Under the pieces are notes generated by a model, which did not search any database, was not told where the DNA came from, and worked only from the letters and a program-made list of their open reading frames with translations. The translations under genes were made by a program, and so were the position numbers. From Acidithiobacillus montserratensis (GTDB lineage Bacteria; Pseudomonadota; Gammaproteobacteria; Acidithiobacillales; Acidithiobacillaceae): a DNA stretch of 64,000 nucleotides. The stretch lies in contig NZ_JABBOU010000014.1 in the NCBI RefSeq assembly GCF_018853465.1, positions 1-64,000 of the forward strand, written 5' to 3'. This document shows, piece by piece, positions 38,692 through 46,656 of the stretch (its first letter is position 1; every line of letters begins with the position of its first letter).

Positions 38692-39573
38692 TCAGGATGA
38701 CAGCCCTGCATCCTGAGCCGCCAGTATGCCAATAGCTGACCAGTCGCGGGAGGCGCCACCCTCAGCAGCAAGGCGAATGAAGCGATCGTGCAGCAGACTT
38801 GCCAGAGGCAGGGGGACGTTCAACTCTTCTGCAGCCGCCTGCACCAAACGCATATCCTTTTGCCCCAGAGGCGCGGCAAAGCCGGGCGGCGTAAATTTCC
38901 GGTCGGCGATGAGTCCCCCATAATTTTTATAGAGAGGTACATTGAAGAGGCTGGAGGTCAGCAGTTCCAGATAGGCATGACGATCCACGCCGCCTTTTTC
39001 CACCAGTGCCATGGCCTCACCCAGAGATTCAATGACAGCGGCAATCAGAAAGTTTCCACTGAGTTTGACCAGATTGGCTTTTTCTGGTGTCTCGGCCACC
39101 ACGAAACTGTGTTGGCCAATTTGATCAAAAAGCGGCTGCAGACGATCAATGGTTGCTGGTTTGCCGGCCAGTGCCAGATAGAGTTTGCCCGACGCCGCCG
39201 CATCGGGTCTGCCGAAAACCGGCGCGGCCACATATTCCTGTCCGGCCCGGGTATGGGCCTCGGCCAGTTGCGCTGAAAGGGCGACACTGATGGTGCTGCA
39301 GGAAACATGCACGGCGCCGGGCCGCATCTGTGCCAGCAAGCCGTCTTCTTCCATCACCAGCGCATTCACAGCGAGATCATCGGCAAGCATGGTGAAGATC
39401 ACGTCGGCATCGGCAAAATCGCCTAGAGACTGGGCAGCCTTTGCTCCCAGGTCAATCAGGTCCTGCATTTTTTCCGGGGAACGGTTGAATACGGTGAGAG
39501 ACTGGCCGGAAGCCTGCAGCCGGGCCGCCATACCTGAACCCATCTGCCCTAATCCTATGAAGCCAATTTTCAT
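38692..39573 (-). CDS. NAD(P)-dependent beta-hydroxyacid dehydrogenase family protein
   Basis: 293 residues starting 'MKIGFIGLGQMGSGMAARL' (GxGxxG nucleotide motif; the following 'NRSPEKMQ' suggests NADPH). The block 'HVSCSTISVALSAQLAEAH', 'YVAAPVFGRPDAAASGKLYL' and 'NLVKLSGNFLIAAVIESLGE' (catalytic Lys) match the 3-hydroxyisobutyrate/glyoxylate/succinic-semialdehyde reductase family. The true substrate is not known. A CAAGGAG ribosome site precedes the ATG. Upstream lies a promoter with an overlapping dyad that recurs at 55361-55411. Confidence 0.88.
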   Translation of the reverse strand: MKIGFIGLGQMGSGMAARLQASGQSLTVFNRSPEKMQDLIDLGAKAAQSLGDFADADVIFTMLADDLAVNALVMEEDGLLAQMRPGAVHVSCSTISVALSAQLAEAHTRAGQEYVAAPVFGRPDAAASGKLYLALAGKPATIDRLQPLFDQIGQHSFVVAETPEKANLVKLSGNFLIAAVIESLGEAMALVEKGGVDRHAYLELLTSSLFNVPLYKNYGGLIADRKFTPPGFAAPLGQKDMRLVQAAAEELNVPLPLASLLHDRFIRLAAEGGASRDWSAIGILAAQDAGLSS

Positions 39574-39600
39574 GAACTACTCCTTGTCAGGGATCATTAC

Positions 39601-39649
39601 ATACCGGACGGTTGGTTCTAACCTTAGTCAGAAATCGGTTTTCCGTCAA
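39601..39649 (-). promoter_or_regulatory. Promoter with overlapping operator-like element, copy 1 of a shared module
   Basis: Read on the minus strand: -35 TTGACG (39644-39649), 17-base spacer, -10 TAAGGT (39621-39626), then the element TAGAACCAACCGTCCGGTAT (39601-39620) over the expected start of RNA. ACCGTCCGGT within it is near-palindromic. Spacing and sequence match the element at 55361-55411 base for base at most positions. It would drive the dehydrogenase ending at 39573. Confidence 0.7.
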
Positions 39650-39671
39650 GAAAGCCGGATTTGCTGCAAAA

Positions 39672-39700
39672 TTGTCGTAGAAATACCTTGCATGTATAAA
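39672..39700 (+). promoter_or_regulatory. Probable promoter of the cold-shock gene
   Basis: TTGTCG (39672-39677), 17-base spacer, TATAAA (39695-39700). It predicts an RNA start near 39707 and a leader of about 57 bases before the ATG. That is shorter than the long cold-responsive leader of E. coli cspA. Confidence 0.55.
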
Positions 39701-39763
39701 GAATAGTCCCTATGCTCAGCACTGGACACGTGGTCCGAATTTACGCAATAGGAAGTGCATCAA

Positions 39764-39967
39764 ATGGCAACAGGTACAGTAAAGTGGTTCAACGATAGTA
39801 AAGGTTTCGGTTTCATCACTCCTGAAGACGGTAAGGAAGATGTATTCGTCCATCATTCCGCCATTCAGGGCAGCGGCTTCAAGACCCTGGCAGAAGGCGC
39901 ACGTGTATCGTTCAACAGTGTTCGCGGCCCCAAAGGCATGCAGGCTGAGGACGTGCGCGAGATCTAA
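39764..39967 (+). CDS. Cold-shock domain protein (CspA family)
   Basis: 67 residues, a single cold-shock domain: '[20 protein letters not shown]' with the RNP1 motif KGFGFIT and RNP2 'DVFVHHSAI'. It binds single-stranded RNA/DNA and melts secondary structure. ATG 39764 has AGGAAGTG upstream; an ATG three codons earlier is less likely. It is a single-gene unit with its own promoter and a clear terminator. Confidence 0.96.
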   Translation: MATGTVKWFNDSKGFGFITPEDGKEDVFVHHSAIQGSGFKTLAEGARVSFNSVRGPKGMQAEDVREI

Positions 39968-39993
39968 TCCCTAGCGGATGATCATCGCCCAGG

Positions 39994-40017
39994 GCGCCGC
40001 TATTGCGGCGCTTTTTT
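39994..40017 (+). terminator. Rho-independent terminator of the cold-shock gene
   Basis: GCGCCGC (39994-40000), loop TATT, GCGGCGC (40005-40011), TTTTTT (40012-40017). It is directed to the right; the opposite strand has no U-run after the hairpin, so it would not stop the convergent Pel operon. Confidence 0.9.
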
Positions 40018-40054
40018 ATGGTGCAGGATGTGGTCAGGTTTTAGATATTCCTTT

Positions 40055-40981
40055 TTAGCTTTGCAACAGGTTCTGAAGCCCTTCGGGTAAACCCCACAAG
40101 GGTTGGCACAGATGCTTACGCATGCGTTCACTATCTGCGAGTGAACGCTGAATATCCCCCTCAATCCGAGGGATCCATTGGATATTCTCCGATACACCCG
40201 AAAGTTGATGAATAATTCTAGCCAGGGCATGAATGGTTGTAGCTTCACCTCGGGCAATGTTCACTGTCCCTTGCAGATTACCGACGAGTGCAGCGACATT
40301 GGCTCGAGCCACATCCAAAACATGTATAAAGTCTCTTTCCTGACTGCCATCTCCCCGAATGGTGAGGGCTTTGTGGGCAAGTGCCTGGTTGACGAAACGT
40401 GAAATTACCCCGCTATAGGGGGATTGGGGATCCTGGCGTGGGCCATACACATTAAAATAGCGCATTCCTAAATGAGAGAGTCGATGCATGCGGCCATAGA
40501 GATCCGCGTAAAGCTCGTTACTATATTTCTCCAAGCCATAAGGGGAAATAGGCATTACCTGAGCACTTTCTTGCAGAGGAAGCTTATCAGGATTTCCATA
40601 AACGGCCGCAGAAGAGGCATAAACCAGGCGTGCGTTACGCTTCCTCGCTTCTTCCAACACCCCAACAAATCCAAGAATATTTTGCTGACAAGAAAAAACA
40701 GGATTCTCCAGGCTCTGAATGACCGAAACCTGTGCAGCCAGATGTAAAATATGCGTAACGCCTGTACAAGATTGACTGAGGAGCATTTGATCGGTCATAT
40801 CACCAAAGATAAACTCCAAGCGATCATGCTGTGCAGGCAAGTTCTCGCGTTTACCTGTAGAGAGATTGTCCAGCACACGGACGTAGTAGCCTTCGGAAAG
40901 TAAAAGCTCGACCGTGTGAGAACCGATGAACCCGGCCCCACCCACCACCAAGATTGTTGCAGAATGATGATTTGACTGCAT
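40055..40981 (-). CDS. UDP-sugar 4-epimerase-like protein, last gene of the Pel operon (PelX-like)
   Basis: 308 residues of the extended short-chain dehydrogenase family. The NAD motif 'VVGGAGFIGSHTVELLLSEG', the catalytic Ser in 'YASSAAVYGNP' and Tyr-x3-Lys in 'ISPYGLEKYSNELYA' are present, as is 'RYFNVYGPRQDP'. It most resembles UDP-GlcNAc/UDP-Glc C4-epimerases. PelX in some pseudomonads makes UDP-GalNAc, a precursor of Pel, which fits the position 20 bases after pelG. The exact substrate cannot be read by eye. Confidence 0.85.
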   Translation of the reverse strand: MQSNHHSATILVVGGAGFIGSHTVELLLSEGYYVRVLDNLSTGKRENLPAQHDRLEFIFGDMTDQMLLSQSCTGVTHILHLAAQVSVIQSLENPVFSCQQNILGFVGVLEEARKRNARLVYASSAAVYGNPDKLPLQESAQVMPISPYGLEKYSNELYADLYGRMHRLSHLGMRYFNVYGPRQDPQSPYSGVISRFVNQALAHKALTIRGDGSQERDFIHVLDVARANVAALVGNLQGTVNIARGEATTIHALARIIHQLSGVSENIQWIPRIEGDIQRSLADSERMRKHLCQPLWGLPEGLQNLLQS

Positions 40982-41001
40982 GAGTATTAAACGCTCCCTA
41001 T

Positions 41002-42378
41002 TTATTGAGTTTTAATAAAAGTGATAAAATCTATATCCTGCAAATCCTTCTTTAACAAAAACAGCCCGACTATGTCGGTGATAAAAAGGGAAAACATAAA
41101 CCCCATGCCATAAAAAAATGGACCACCTTGAAGGCTGAGCCAGGTAAACGCGGTGTTGCCTGAAAAAAATATAAATGTTAAAAAAATGCTGCGGCGGCGT
41201 AAGTCCATGTAGAAATAGACGTTGAGAATGCTCATAAACAGTAACTGTAGGCTAACACCGATAACATCAAACTGAAAAATTCTCGCGTAACTGATTGGAT
41301 AACCGAGAATATGAAGTATCTGCGGGGTGAAGGCTATAGCAAAAATGACTGTTAAACCCTGTATTTTGGCAATATCCCACAAACCAGTCCGCGTTGCGTT
41401 AATCATTCCTTGCTTGGCAACAATTAATTCAGCATAGCTTCCACCCTCAATTATTACCTGATTATAGGCATTGTAAGATTCAACAAAATCTGTTTCTAGA
41501 CGGAAAAGAAATATAGCCAGGCCTGGCACAATAAGTAAGTAACTCAGAAAAATAGGGACATCGTATATAGGCGAGGCGCGTAGCGGCCCTATGACCAATC
41601 CGCTGGTATCTGGTGTGAACCAGAATAAAAGTTTATCTACCCAAACAGCAGCGTTAAAAAAAAGCCCTACCAAAGTGAGGGACCAAAAGATTTTCCCACC
41701 TTTAAGGACGCTATCAGGATAGTGTAAAATACCTGGAAATTGACGAATGACCATTGCGCCAAGGCTGGCCAGTAATACTCCCTGACCAATATCAAAAGCC
41801 AATAAGTAACCATAAAGATCCCAGATGGTTCCGAGATAGATTCCCGAAAAAACTATAATGGAATAGGCAATTAGATACCAGGTAACTAGTGCTTTATAGT
41901 CTTTTAAGCTAGTCCCCATGATAGTTAATATCCAGACACCACACAACTCTACAAAACCTGTACCCATTAGAAACTGGTAGAGAATAGTAGTTTTGGAGAA
42001 AAACCAGTATGCCAAAGCCCAGGCAACAATGCTTCCTAGAGTGCAAACTCCGGCAAGCATTAACATGATAATTGATATGACTTTGCGTTTTTCCTGTGCG
42101 AACAACAAGTCTGCGATATAGCGCGTAAATAGCAATTGGACAGGTCCCGTCAATATCAACGACGACATAATGAGATACGTGACAGAAACCTGAAATTCAA
42201 TGACTACAGAGTTGTGCGCATTTTCATCTACAGCGAGGAAGCCCAGGAGCAGAATGCCGAAAATGGACAGTAACCAGGGACCCGAAGAAACAAGTCCAGC
42301 AAAGCTGTAGGCTTGAAGTAGGGAAAAGTATGTTCTCTTTTTAAGAATTCTGCGTAACTCGAATCCGATGCCAGCCAT
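41002..42378 (-). CDS. pelG: Pel polysaccharide inner-membrane transporter PelG
   Basis: 458 residues with about 12 membrane segments, starting 'MAGIGFELRRILKKRTYFSL', the characteristic PelG N-terminus. The family is related to Wzx/MATE-type flippases and forms the membrane part of the Pel synthase with PelD, PelE and PelF. Length matches the P. aeruginosa protein (about 456). The gene sits 2 bases after pelF. The coding sequence is visibly A+T-rich compared with the flanking house-keeping genes. Confidence 0.92.
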   Translation of the reverse strand: MAGIGFELRRILKKRTYFSLLQAYSFAGLVSSGPWLLSIFGILLLGFLAVDENAHNSVVIEFQVSVTYLIMSSLILTGPVQLLFTRYIADLLFAQEKRKVISIIMLMLAGVCTLGSIVAWALAYWFFSKTTILYQFLMGTGFVELCGVWILTIMGTSLKDYKALVTWYLIAYSIIVFSGIYLGTIWDLYGYLLAFDIGQGVLLASLGAMVIRQFPGILHYPDSVLKGGKIFWSLTLVGLFFNAAVWVDKLLFWFTPDTSGLVIGPLRASPIYDVPIFLSYLLIVPGLAIFLFRLETDFVESYNAYNQVIIEGGSYAELIVAKQGMINATRTGLWDIAKIQGLTVIFAIAFTPQILHILGYPISYARIFQFDVIGVSLQLLFMSILNVYFYMDLRRRSIFLTFIFFSGNTAFTWLSLQGGPFFYGMGFMFSLFITDIVGLFLLKKDLQDIDFITFIKTQ

Positions 42379-42380
42379 GT

Positions 42381-43877
42381 CTAGTTTGTCATCCCCGCTT
42401 GATAAATCTTGCGATAGCTGGCGAACATGTCTTCCTCTCGGTAGTTACGCTCAACTCTTTGTATGCCATTTTTACTGCAGCGCAGCCATACCTCTTCGTC
42501 ATTCAAGAAAATAGAGATGGCCCGTGCCATGGCCCCGGGGTTGGCAATGGGGACTATTTCCCCTGCAGGGGCTTTCACGGAGTCTTTCGTACTACCATAT
42601 ATGAGTTCGCGGCAAGAACCGACATCCGTGGCGACAACAGGAACTCCAGCAGCAAAGCTTTCGAGTACGGAAAGGGGTAACCCTTCGCTGATAGAACTTA
42701 GTACTGTTAGCCGTACCTGACTGAGAACATCCTGGACGGGTGCAAAACCTAGAAATTTGACCTGTAGCTTTAATCCCAGATGTTCTACTAATAGTTGGCA
42801 CTCTTGATAGTAATCCTCATCTTCCTCGGTCGGACCAGCTATCCAGAATTCAGGAGAGTTCTGCTCTGTTTGTTGCAGTATTTTGGCTGCACGAATAAAA
42901 GTTTTAATATCTTTGATGGGAACAACACGACCAATTAGTGCGACAATGTATCTTCTTTCAGCCAAAGGCGTCCGAGACATTAAAAAATTTTCAACTGGAA
43001 TACCGTTGGGAATTGTATTTATTTTTTGAGGATCTGCTCCATCAGCAATCTGAAGTTCTAAAACCCCGGAATAGAGGTTGATAATATGTTGCGCTTGCTG
43101 ATATGTCAGGCGACCGATGAATTCAAAAAACCGAATCCACAATTGCCGCAGATAATGAATTCTACCAGTTTGACTGAGGAACTCGTCGTCTTCATGAATC
43201 CATCGCGCCAACATCAGATCAATGCGTCTTTCCTTGGTATAAATTCCATGTTCTGAAATAATTAATGGGGATTTTCCAGTATTACTCAATAAAGCTCCTA
43301 GGTATCCAGCGTAACCGGTAGATGGGCAATGTATGATACGTGCTTTCGGGGCTTTATTCAGTGCCGTTTGTAAAAACCATAAAGGCGCGTGCATGCCGCG
43401 TACAGTCCAAAAATAATCAACAAAAGATGGTTGGTCTGGAATTTCAGAATAGCACTCTATAGTATAGTCCCACACGTGCCGGTTTTCAAAAAAACCTTTT
43501 TCACTAATTCCAAAGTTGTCAGCGTAATGGCTGATGTCAACAGTAATAGAAGATTTTGCAAGGCAGTCTTTCATTTTATGATGGGCTTCTCTGACTGCAT
43601 TTATCTCTTTTTCTTCGATTTTTTTATTTGAATGCGTTGTTTTTTTGTTGTCGTATAGAAAATATTCTGCATAATATTTCACATTATCAGGTAAAGGGTA
43701 AGGCTTTGCTAGATAATCCTCACGCATACTTCCCAAAAATATGATACCAAAATGATATTCAGGAAATCCGATTATCAGGCGATTTACCCATGAAGACACT
43801 CCGCCACGGACATATGGAAAGGTTCCTTCGAGGATGAGAAGGATATCGACGGATTCAGATTGTGGTGTATCTATCAT
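42381..43877 (-). CDS. pelF: Pel polysaccharide glycosyltransferase PelF
   Basis: 498 residues of the GT-4 family. The N-terminal signature is 'DILLILEGTFPYVRGGVSSW' continued by VNRLI, and the donor-site EX7E motif is in 'SISEGLPLSVLESFAAGVPV'. PelF polymerises the Pel backbone from UDP-amino sugars in the cytoplasm at the PelDEG membrane complex. The ATG at 43877 overlaps the pelE stop as ATGA, with GGGAGA as ribosome site; a start 6 codons upstream is less likely. Confidence 0.94.
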   Translation of the reverse strand: MIDTPQSESVDILLILEGTFPYVRGGVSSWVNRLIIGFPEYHFGIIFLGSMREDYLAKPYPLPDNVKYYAEYFLYDNKKTTHSNKKIEEKEINAVREAHHKMKDCLAKSSITVDISHYADNFGISEKGFFENRHVWDYTIECYSEIPDQPSFVDYFWTVRGMHAPLWFLQTALNKAPKARIIHCPSTGYAGYLGALLSNTGKSPLIISEHGIYTKERRIDLMLARWIHEDDEFLSQTGRIHYLRQLWIRFFEFIGRLTYQQAQHIINLYSGVLELQIADGADPQKINTIPNGIPVENFLMSRTPLAERRYIVALIGRVVPIKDIKTFIRAAKILQQTEQNSPEFWIAGPTEEDEDYYQECQLLVEHLGLKLQVKFLGFAPVQDVLSQVRLTVLSSISEGLPLSVLESFAAGVPVVATDVGSCRELIYGSTKDSVKAPAGEIVPIANPGAMARAISIFLNDEEVWLRCSKNGIQRVERNYREEDMFASYRKIYQAGMTN

Positions 43878-44794
43878 TTTCTGTCTCCCAACCAATAGGA
43901 CATCGAAGGTCCATAACGTGGAGATAAGCGTAGTTCGGAGTGCTGCCGATATATTTCTCTAATTTTCTTTAAATCTCGTTTGTAAAAGTAGGCGGAGGCA
44001 AGATATGGGGCAATGACAGCTCCGGCAATATTAGAATTTTCAGCTGCTTTTAGACTGGTAATTGCTTCATCTATTTTATTTACCTGCAGTAAATAAAGCC
44101 CAAAAAGCATTTTCATAGAAGCGGAGTCATGACTAATATTTAAGAATTCTGGTTCCCATTTGGAAAATGATGGCGTTGTGTCGGATGTTGTTTCATGGGC
44201 CTCAGAGTGGCTGATGCTCCAGTACAGCCAATATCTTGAGTCCTGGATGCGTTTTAAGATTTTGGGTTCGTTAACGAGTTTCATCTGTTTGTTCAGGTGA
44301 ATTAGTAACTCGGTGTTTTCTTGCTCACGGCGATCAAGTGCTGCATATGCTAATAGACGAACTTCTTCTGCGTCATCGGATAAGGCGCCACGCAATAACT
44401 GTGATTGACTGGAAAATTGTGAATCAGCTATTTGTGAAATTGCTTCAAGTCTTTGCCGGGGATTTCGAGCATGTCGGAGCCTTGCAGCAATACTTCCTGG
44501 TGCTGCTGTAGACATTGTGAGCCGCGCATCCCGCATGATTGATGGTATTTGAATTTTTTCAACATTCGGTTCATGCACCTGTCTTAAGATGCTGCGTAAA
44601 AATACCGCGTACACAAATACGACAAAGGGTCCAAAAAGTGGAATTATTGTTGCCATAATGATTATCAAAAAAGAGGAATACAATTTTTGCATTACTTTTT
44701 CAGATTTTGGAATAATAAATAAGCTGAATAGGATAAGCAGTAGCCAGTATAAACTGTAAATGAGAACAACGTTCTTAGTAAGTAAAGTGCTCAT
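43874..44794 (-). CDS. pelE: Pel biosynthesis inner-membrane protein PelE
   Basis: 306 residues. Two hydrophobic segments lie near the N-terminus (about 8-28 and 40-68), followed by a helical, TPR-like cytoplasmic part ('KMLFGLYLLQVNKIDEAITS', 'VIAPYLASAYFYKRDLKKIR'). This layout matches PelE, which couples PelD to the synthase. Position between pelD and pelF with 4-base overlaps on both sides supports the call. Sequence similarity in this family is low. Confidence 0.87.
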   Translation of the reverse strand: MSTLLTKNVVLIYSLYWLLLILFSLFIIPKSEKVMQKLYSSFLIIIMATIIPLFGPFVVFVYAVFLRSILRQVHEPNVEKIQIPSIMRDARLTMSTAAPGSIAARLRHARNPRQRLEAISQIADSQFSSQSQLLRGALSDDAEEVRLLAYAALDRREQENTELLIHLNKQMKLVNEPKILKRIQDSRYWLYWSISHSEAHETTSDTTPSFSKWEPEFLNISHDSASMKMLFGLYLLQVNKIDEAITSLKAAENSNIAGAVIAPYLASAYFYKRDLKKIREIYRQHSELRLSPRYGPSMSYWLGDRK

Positions 44795-46086
44795 AAAATT
44801 ATTTCTTCATTAAGCAACTGCCTGATCTGGTTTTCGCAAGAATCTTTATTTATGTAAAAAATTTTATGTCCAATATAAGTTTCTTTCCATTGGCTTCCAT
44901 AATGCATGGCACTTTCGTCGTGCATGCGCTGAAAGTGCCCTTCTGCGGCCATGCTTCCTGCAAAAGGTAATAATACTATTAATTGAATCCGTTTTTGATT
45001 TTTTCTTACCCAAAGAATATCAAGTCCTCTTCGGAGTCGTTGTAAGAAATCTATAACTTTTTCTGCCGCTTTTCCTGCTTGAAAGTCATATCGCATGACC
45101 ACGCCAACCTGTGGAACGCGCAGCGCCAGATTTTGTAATTGCATGAAGTCCGTTACAAACTCTGCCGAGCAATCAGGCCAGATATTTAATATCGGGGTGG
45201 CCTGACGCAGAGACTCCGAATAATTACAAAGATAGTGAAATATGACCTCTATGATTTGTAGGCTTTCCTTATTAATGGCAAAAAAAGACATGTCCTCAAT
45301 GGTTAAAATATATTGCATTCCTATAGATAATGTGTGTATGTGAGCACTAATGTAAGCCCGTATTTCAACTATCTCCAGTTCAGCCAGGGTTTGGCTTTGT
45401 TCGCTATCAATTGCTTCTCGAAGAACTGGATCTTGTGGTTGCCATGGATGGGCATCGCCAAAAGCGGCTATTAACAGAGGATTGCTTTGCCCCTTTTTGA
45501 GTTCGTACAAGCTGGCAATTTGCACGCCAACGAGTTGATTTAAGAAATGTAGCACATTGCCGCCAATATCCTTATTCAAGCGACCATTATTGTCCACCAG
45601 TTGTTTTTTAATTTCGAGCAAAGCGCTGCGTATAGACATGGGTTGATACAGCAGGCTTTGTTCAAGGCGATCTTGGGATATCCTGGTGACAAATAAGTCA
45701 TCCGATAGCTGTCGGAAGCGGGTAGCAGTAATTTCTTCCTGTAAAGCTCTTCCTGCTTCTTTTCGTGCCCAGTAGCCAGCATATTCTGAGGCAATTAAAA
45801 TAACCAGGACTGTTCCGGCGAATACTTCAAGGCTGTGTATTTTTGGATAGGCATGCCAAATGAAAGTGCTAGCAAGGACCATAATGGATAACAAGGCTGG
45901 CATCAACTCATAACGCAGTGCAATCAGTAACGGAATAATTAAAAGCCACGGAAAAGGTTGATTCAATAATAAGGGATCATTCGGATCAATCCCCCAATTA
46001 ATTATAATGCCCAGTGCGGGAAACAGAATAGCTTCAATCCATCCTGCCCCCCAGCGGGGGAGTGCCGTGATTACCTTTGCGCGCAT
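44791..46086 (-). CDS. pelD: Pel biosynthesis c-di-GMP receptor PelD
   Basis: 431 residues. About four membrane segments fill residues 15-105, then a GAF-like region (about 150-305) and a degenerate GGDEF-like region (about 315-425) without the GGDEF signature. An RxxD motif (RGLD, about residues 353-356) sits where the inhibitory c-di-GMP site of P. aeruginosa PelD lies (RQDD, 367-370). PelD switches on Pel polymerisation when c-di-GMP binds. The gene is A+T-rich and overlaps pelE by 4 bases. Confidence 0.92.
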   Translation of the reverse strand: MRAKVITALPRWGAGWIEAILFPALGIIINWGIDPNDPLLLNQPFPWLLIIPLLIALRYELMPALLSIMVLASTFIWHAYPKIHSLEVFAGTVLVILIASEYAGYWARKEAGRALQEEITATRFRQLSDDLFVTRISQDRLEQSLLYQPMSIRSALLEIKKQLVDNNGRLNKDIGGNVLHFLNQLVGVQIASLYELKKGQSNPLLIAAFGDAHPWQPQDPVLREAIDSEQSQTLAELEIVEIRAYISAHIHTLSIGMQYILTIEDMSFFAINKESLQIIEVIFHYLCNYSESLRQATPILNIWPDCSAEFVTDFMQLQNLALRVPQVGVVMRYDFQAGKAAEKVIDFLQRLRRGLDILWVRKNQKRIQLIVLLPFAGSMAAEGHFQRMHDESAMHYGSQWKETYIGHKIFYINKDSCENQIRQLLNEEIIL

Positions 46087-46098
46087 GCTTGTGAATTC

Positions 46099-46632
46099 TT
46101 ATTTGTGGAGAGCGCGGTCGATCAGGCGATGGATCAAGTCCTGTGCCAGACCGCCAGTACCGCCACGTCCCAGGGAACCACCATGAGCGCTCCCGACCCC
46201 TGTCCAGATTACCTTGTCTTCTGGCACATTGACTACCCAAAGAGTCATGGTTACTACCGGTTCCGCATTGATTCCTGCACGATAATTCCATTCGTCCACA
46301 CTCCCTCCCAGGGCATAGTGTGTTCCATCGTTATGGGCATGACTCAGGGCCTCGGCGTACTCTTTTTTCCAGTCCCCACCCAGCAAAGACTGGGTACGGC
46401 TGCGTACGGGCAATGACCCAACGACGTGTCGATTATCACTTTGCAGTATTCCGGCGGCAAGGGCGGCTGCTCTTTCATTGGCCAGGGGCGTTTCTGTATT
46501 GTTAGCAAAGGGCAGTATGGTCCAAGTCGCATCCTTGTTTAGAGCAACGGGCTTGGCAGATTGTACGGTCATCCCAGCGCAGCCGCTGAGCGTCAATATC
46601 AGGATGAGAATCCATAATCCTTTGGTTTTCAT
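46099..46632 (-). CDS. pelC: Pel outer-membrane lipoprotein PelC
   Basis: 177 residues with a lipoprotein signal ('ILILTLSGCAGMTVQSAKPV', Cys near residue 18). 'ATWTILPFANNTETPLANER' is the typical PelC block. In P. aeruginosa PelC forms a dodecameric ring on the inner leaflet of the outer membrane that funnels the cationic polymer to PelB. Length agrees with that protein (172). It lies 24 bases after the barrel gene. Confidence 0.9.
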   Translation of the reverse strand: MKTKGLWILILILTLSGCAGMTVQSAKPVALNKDATWTILPFANNTETPLANERAAALAAGILQSDNRHVVGSLPVRSRTQSLLGGDWKKEYAEALSHAHNDGTHYALGGSVDEWNYRAGINAEPVVTMTLWVVNVPEDKVIWTGVGSAHGGSLGRGGTGGLAQDLIHRLIDRALHK

Positions 46633-46656
46633 GTTGTTCTCCCTCTACTGGCAATA

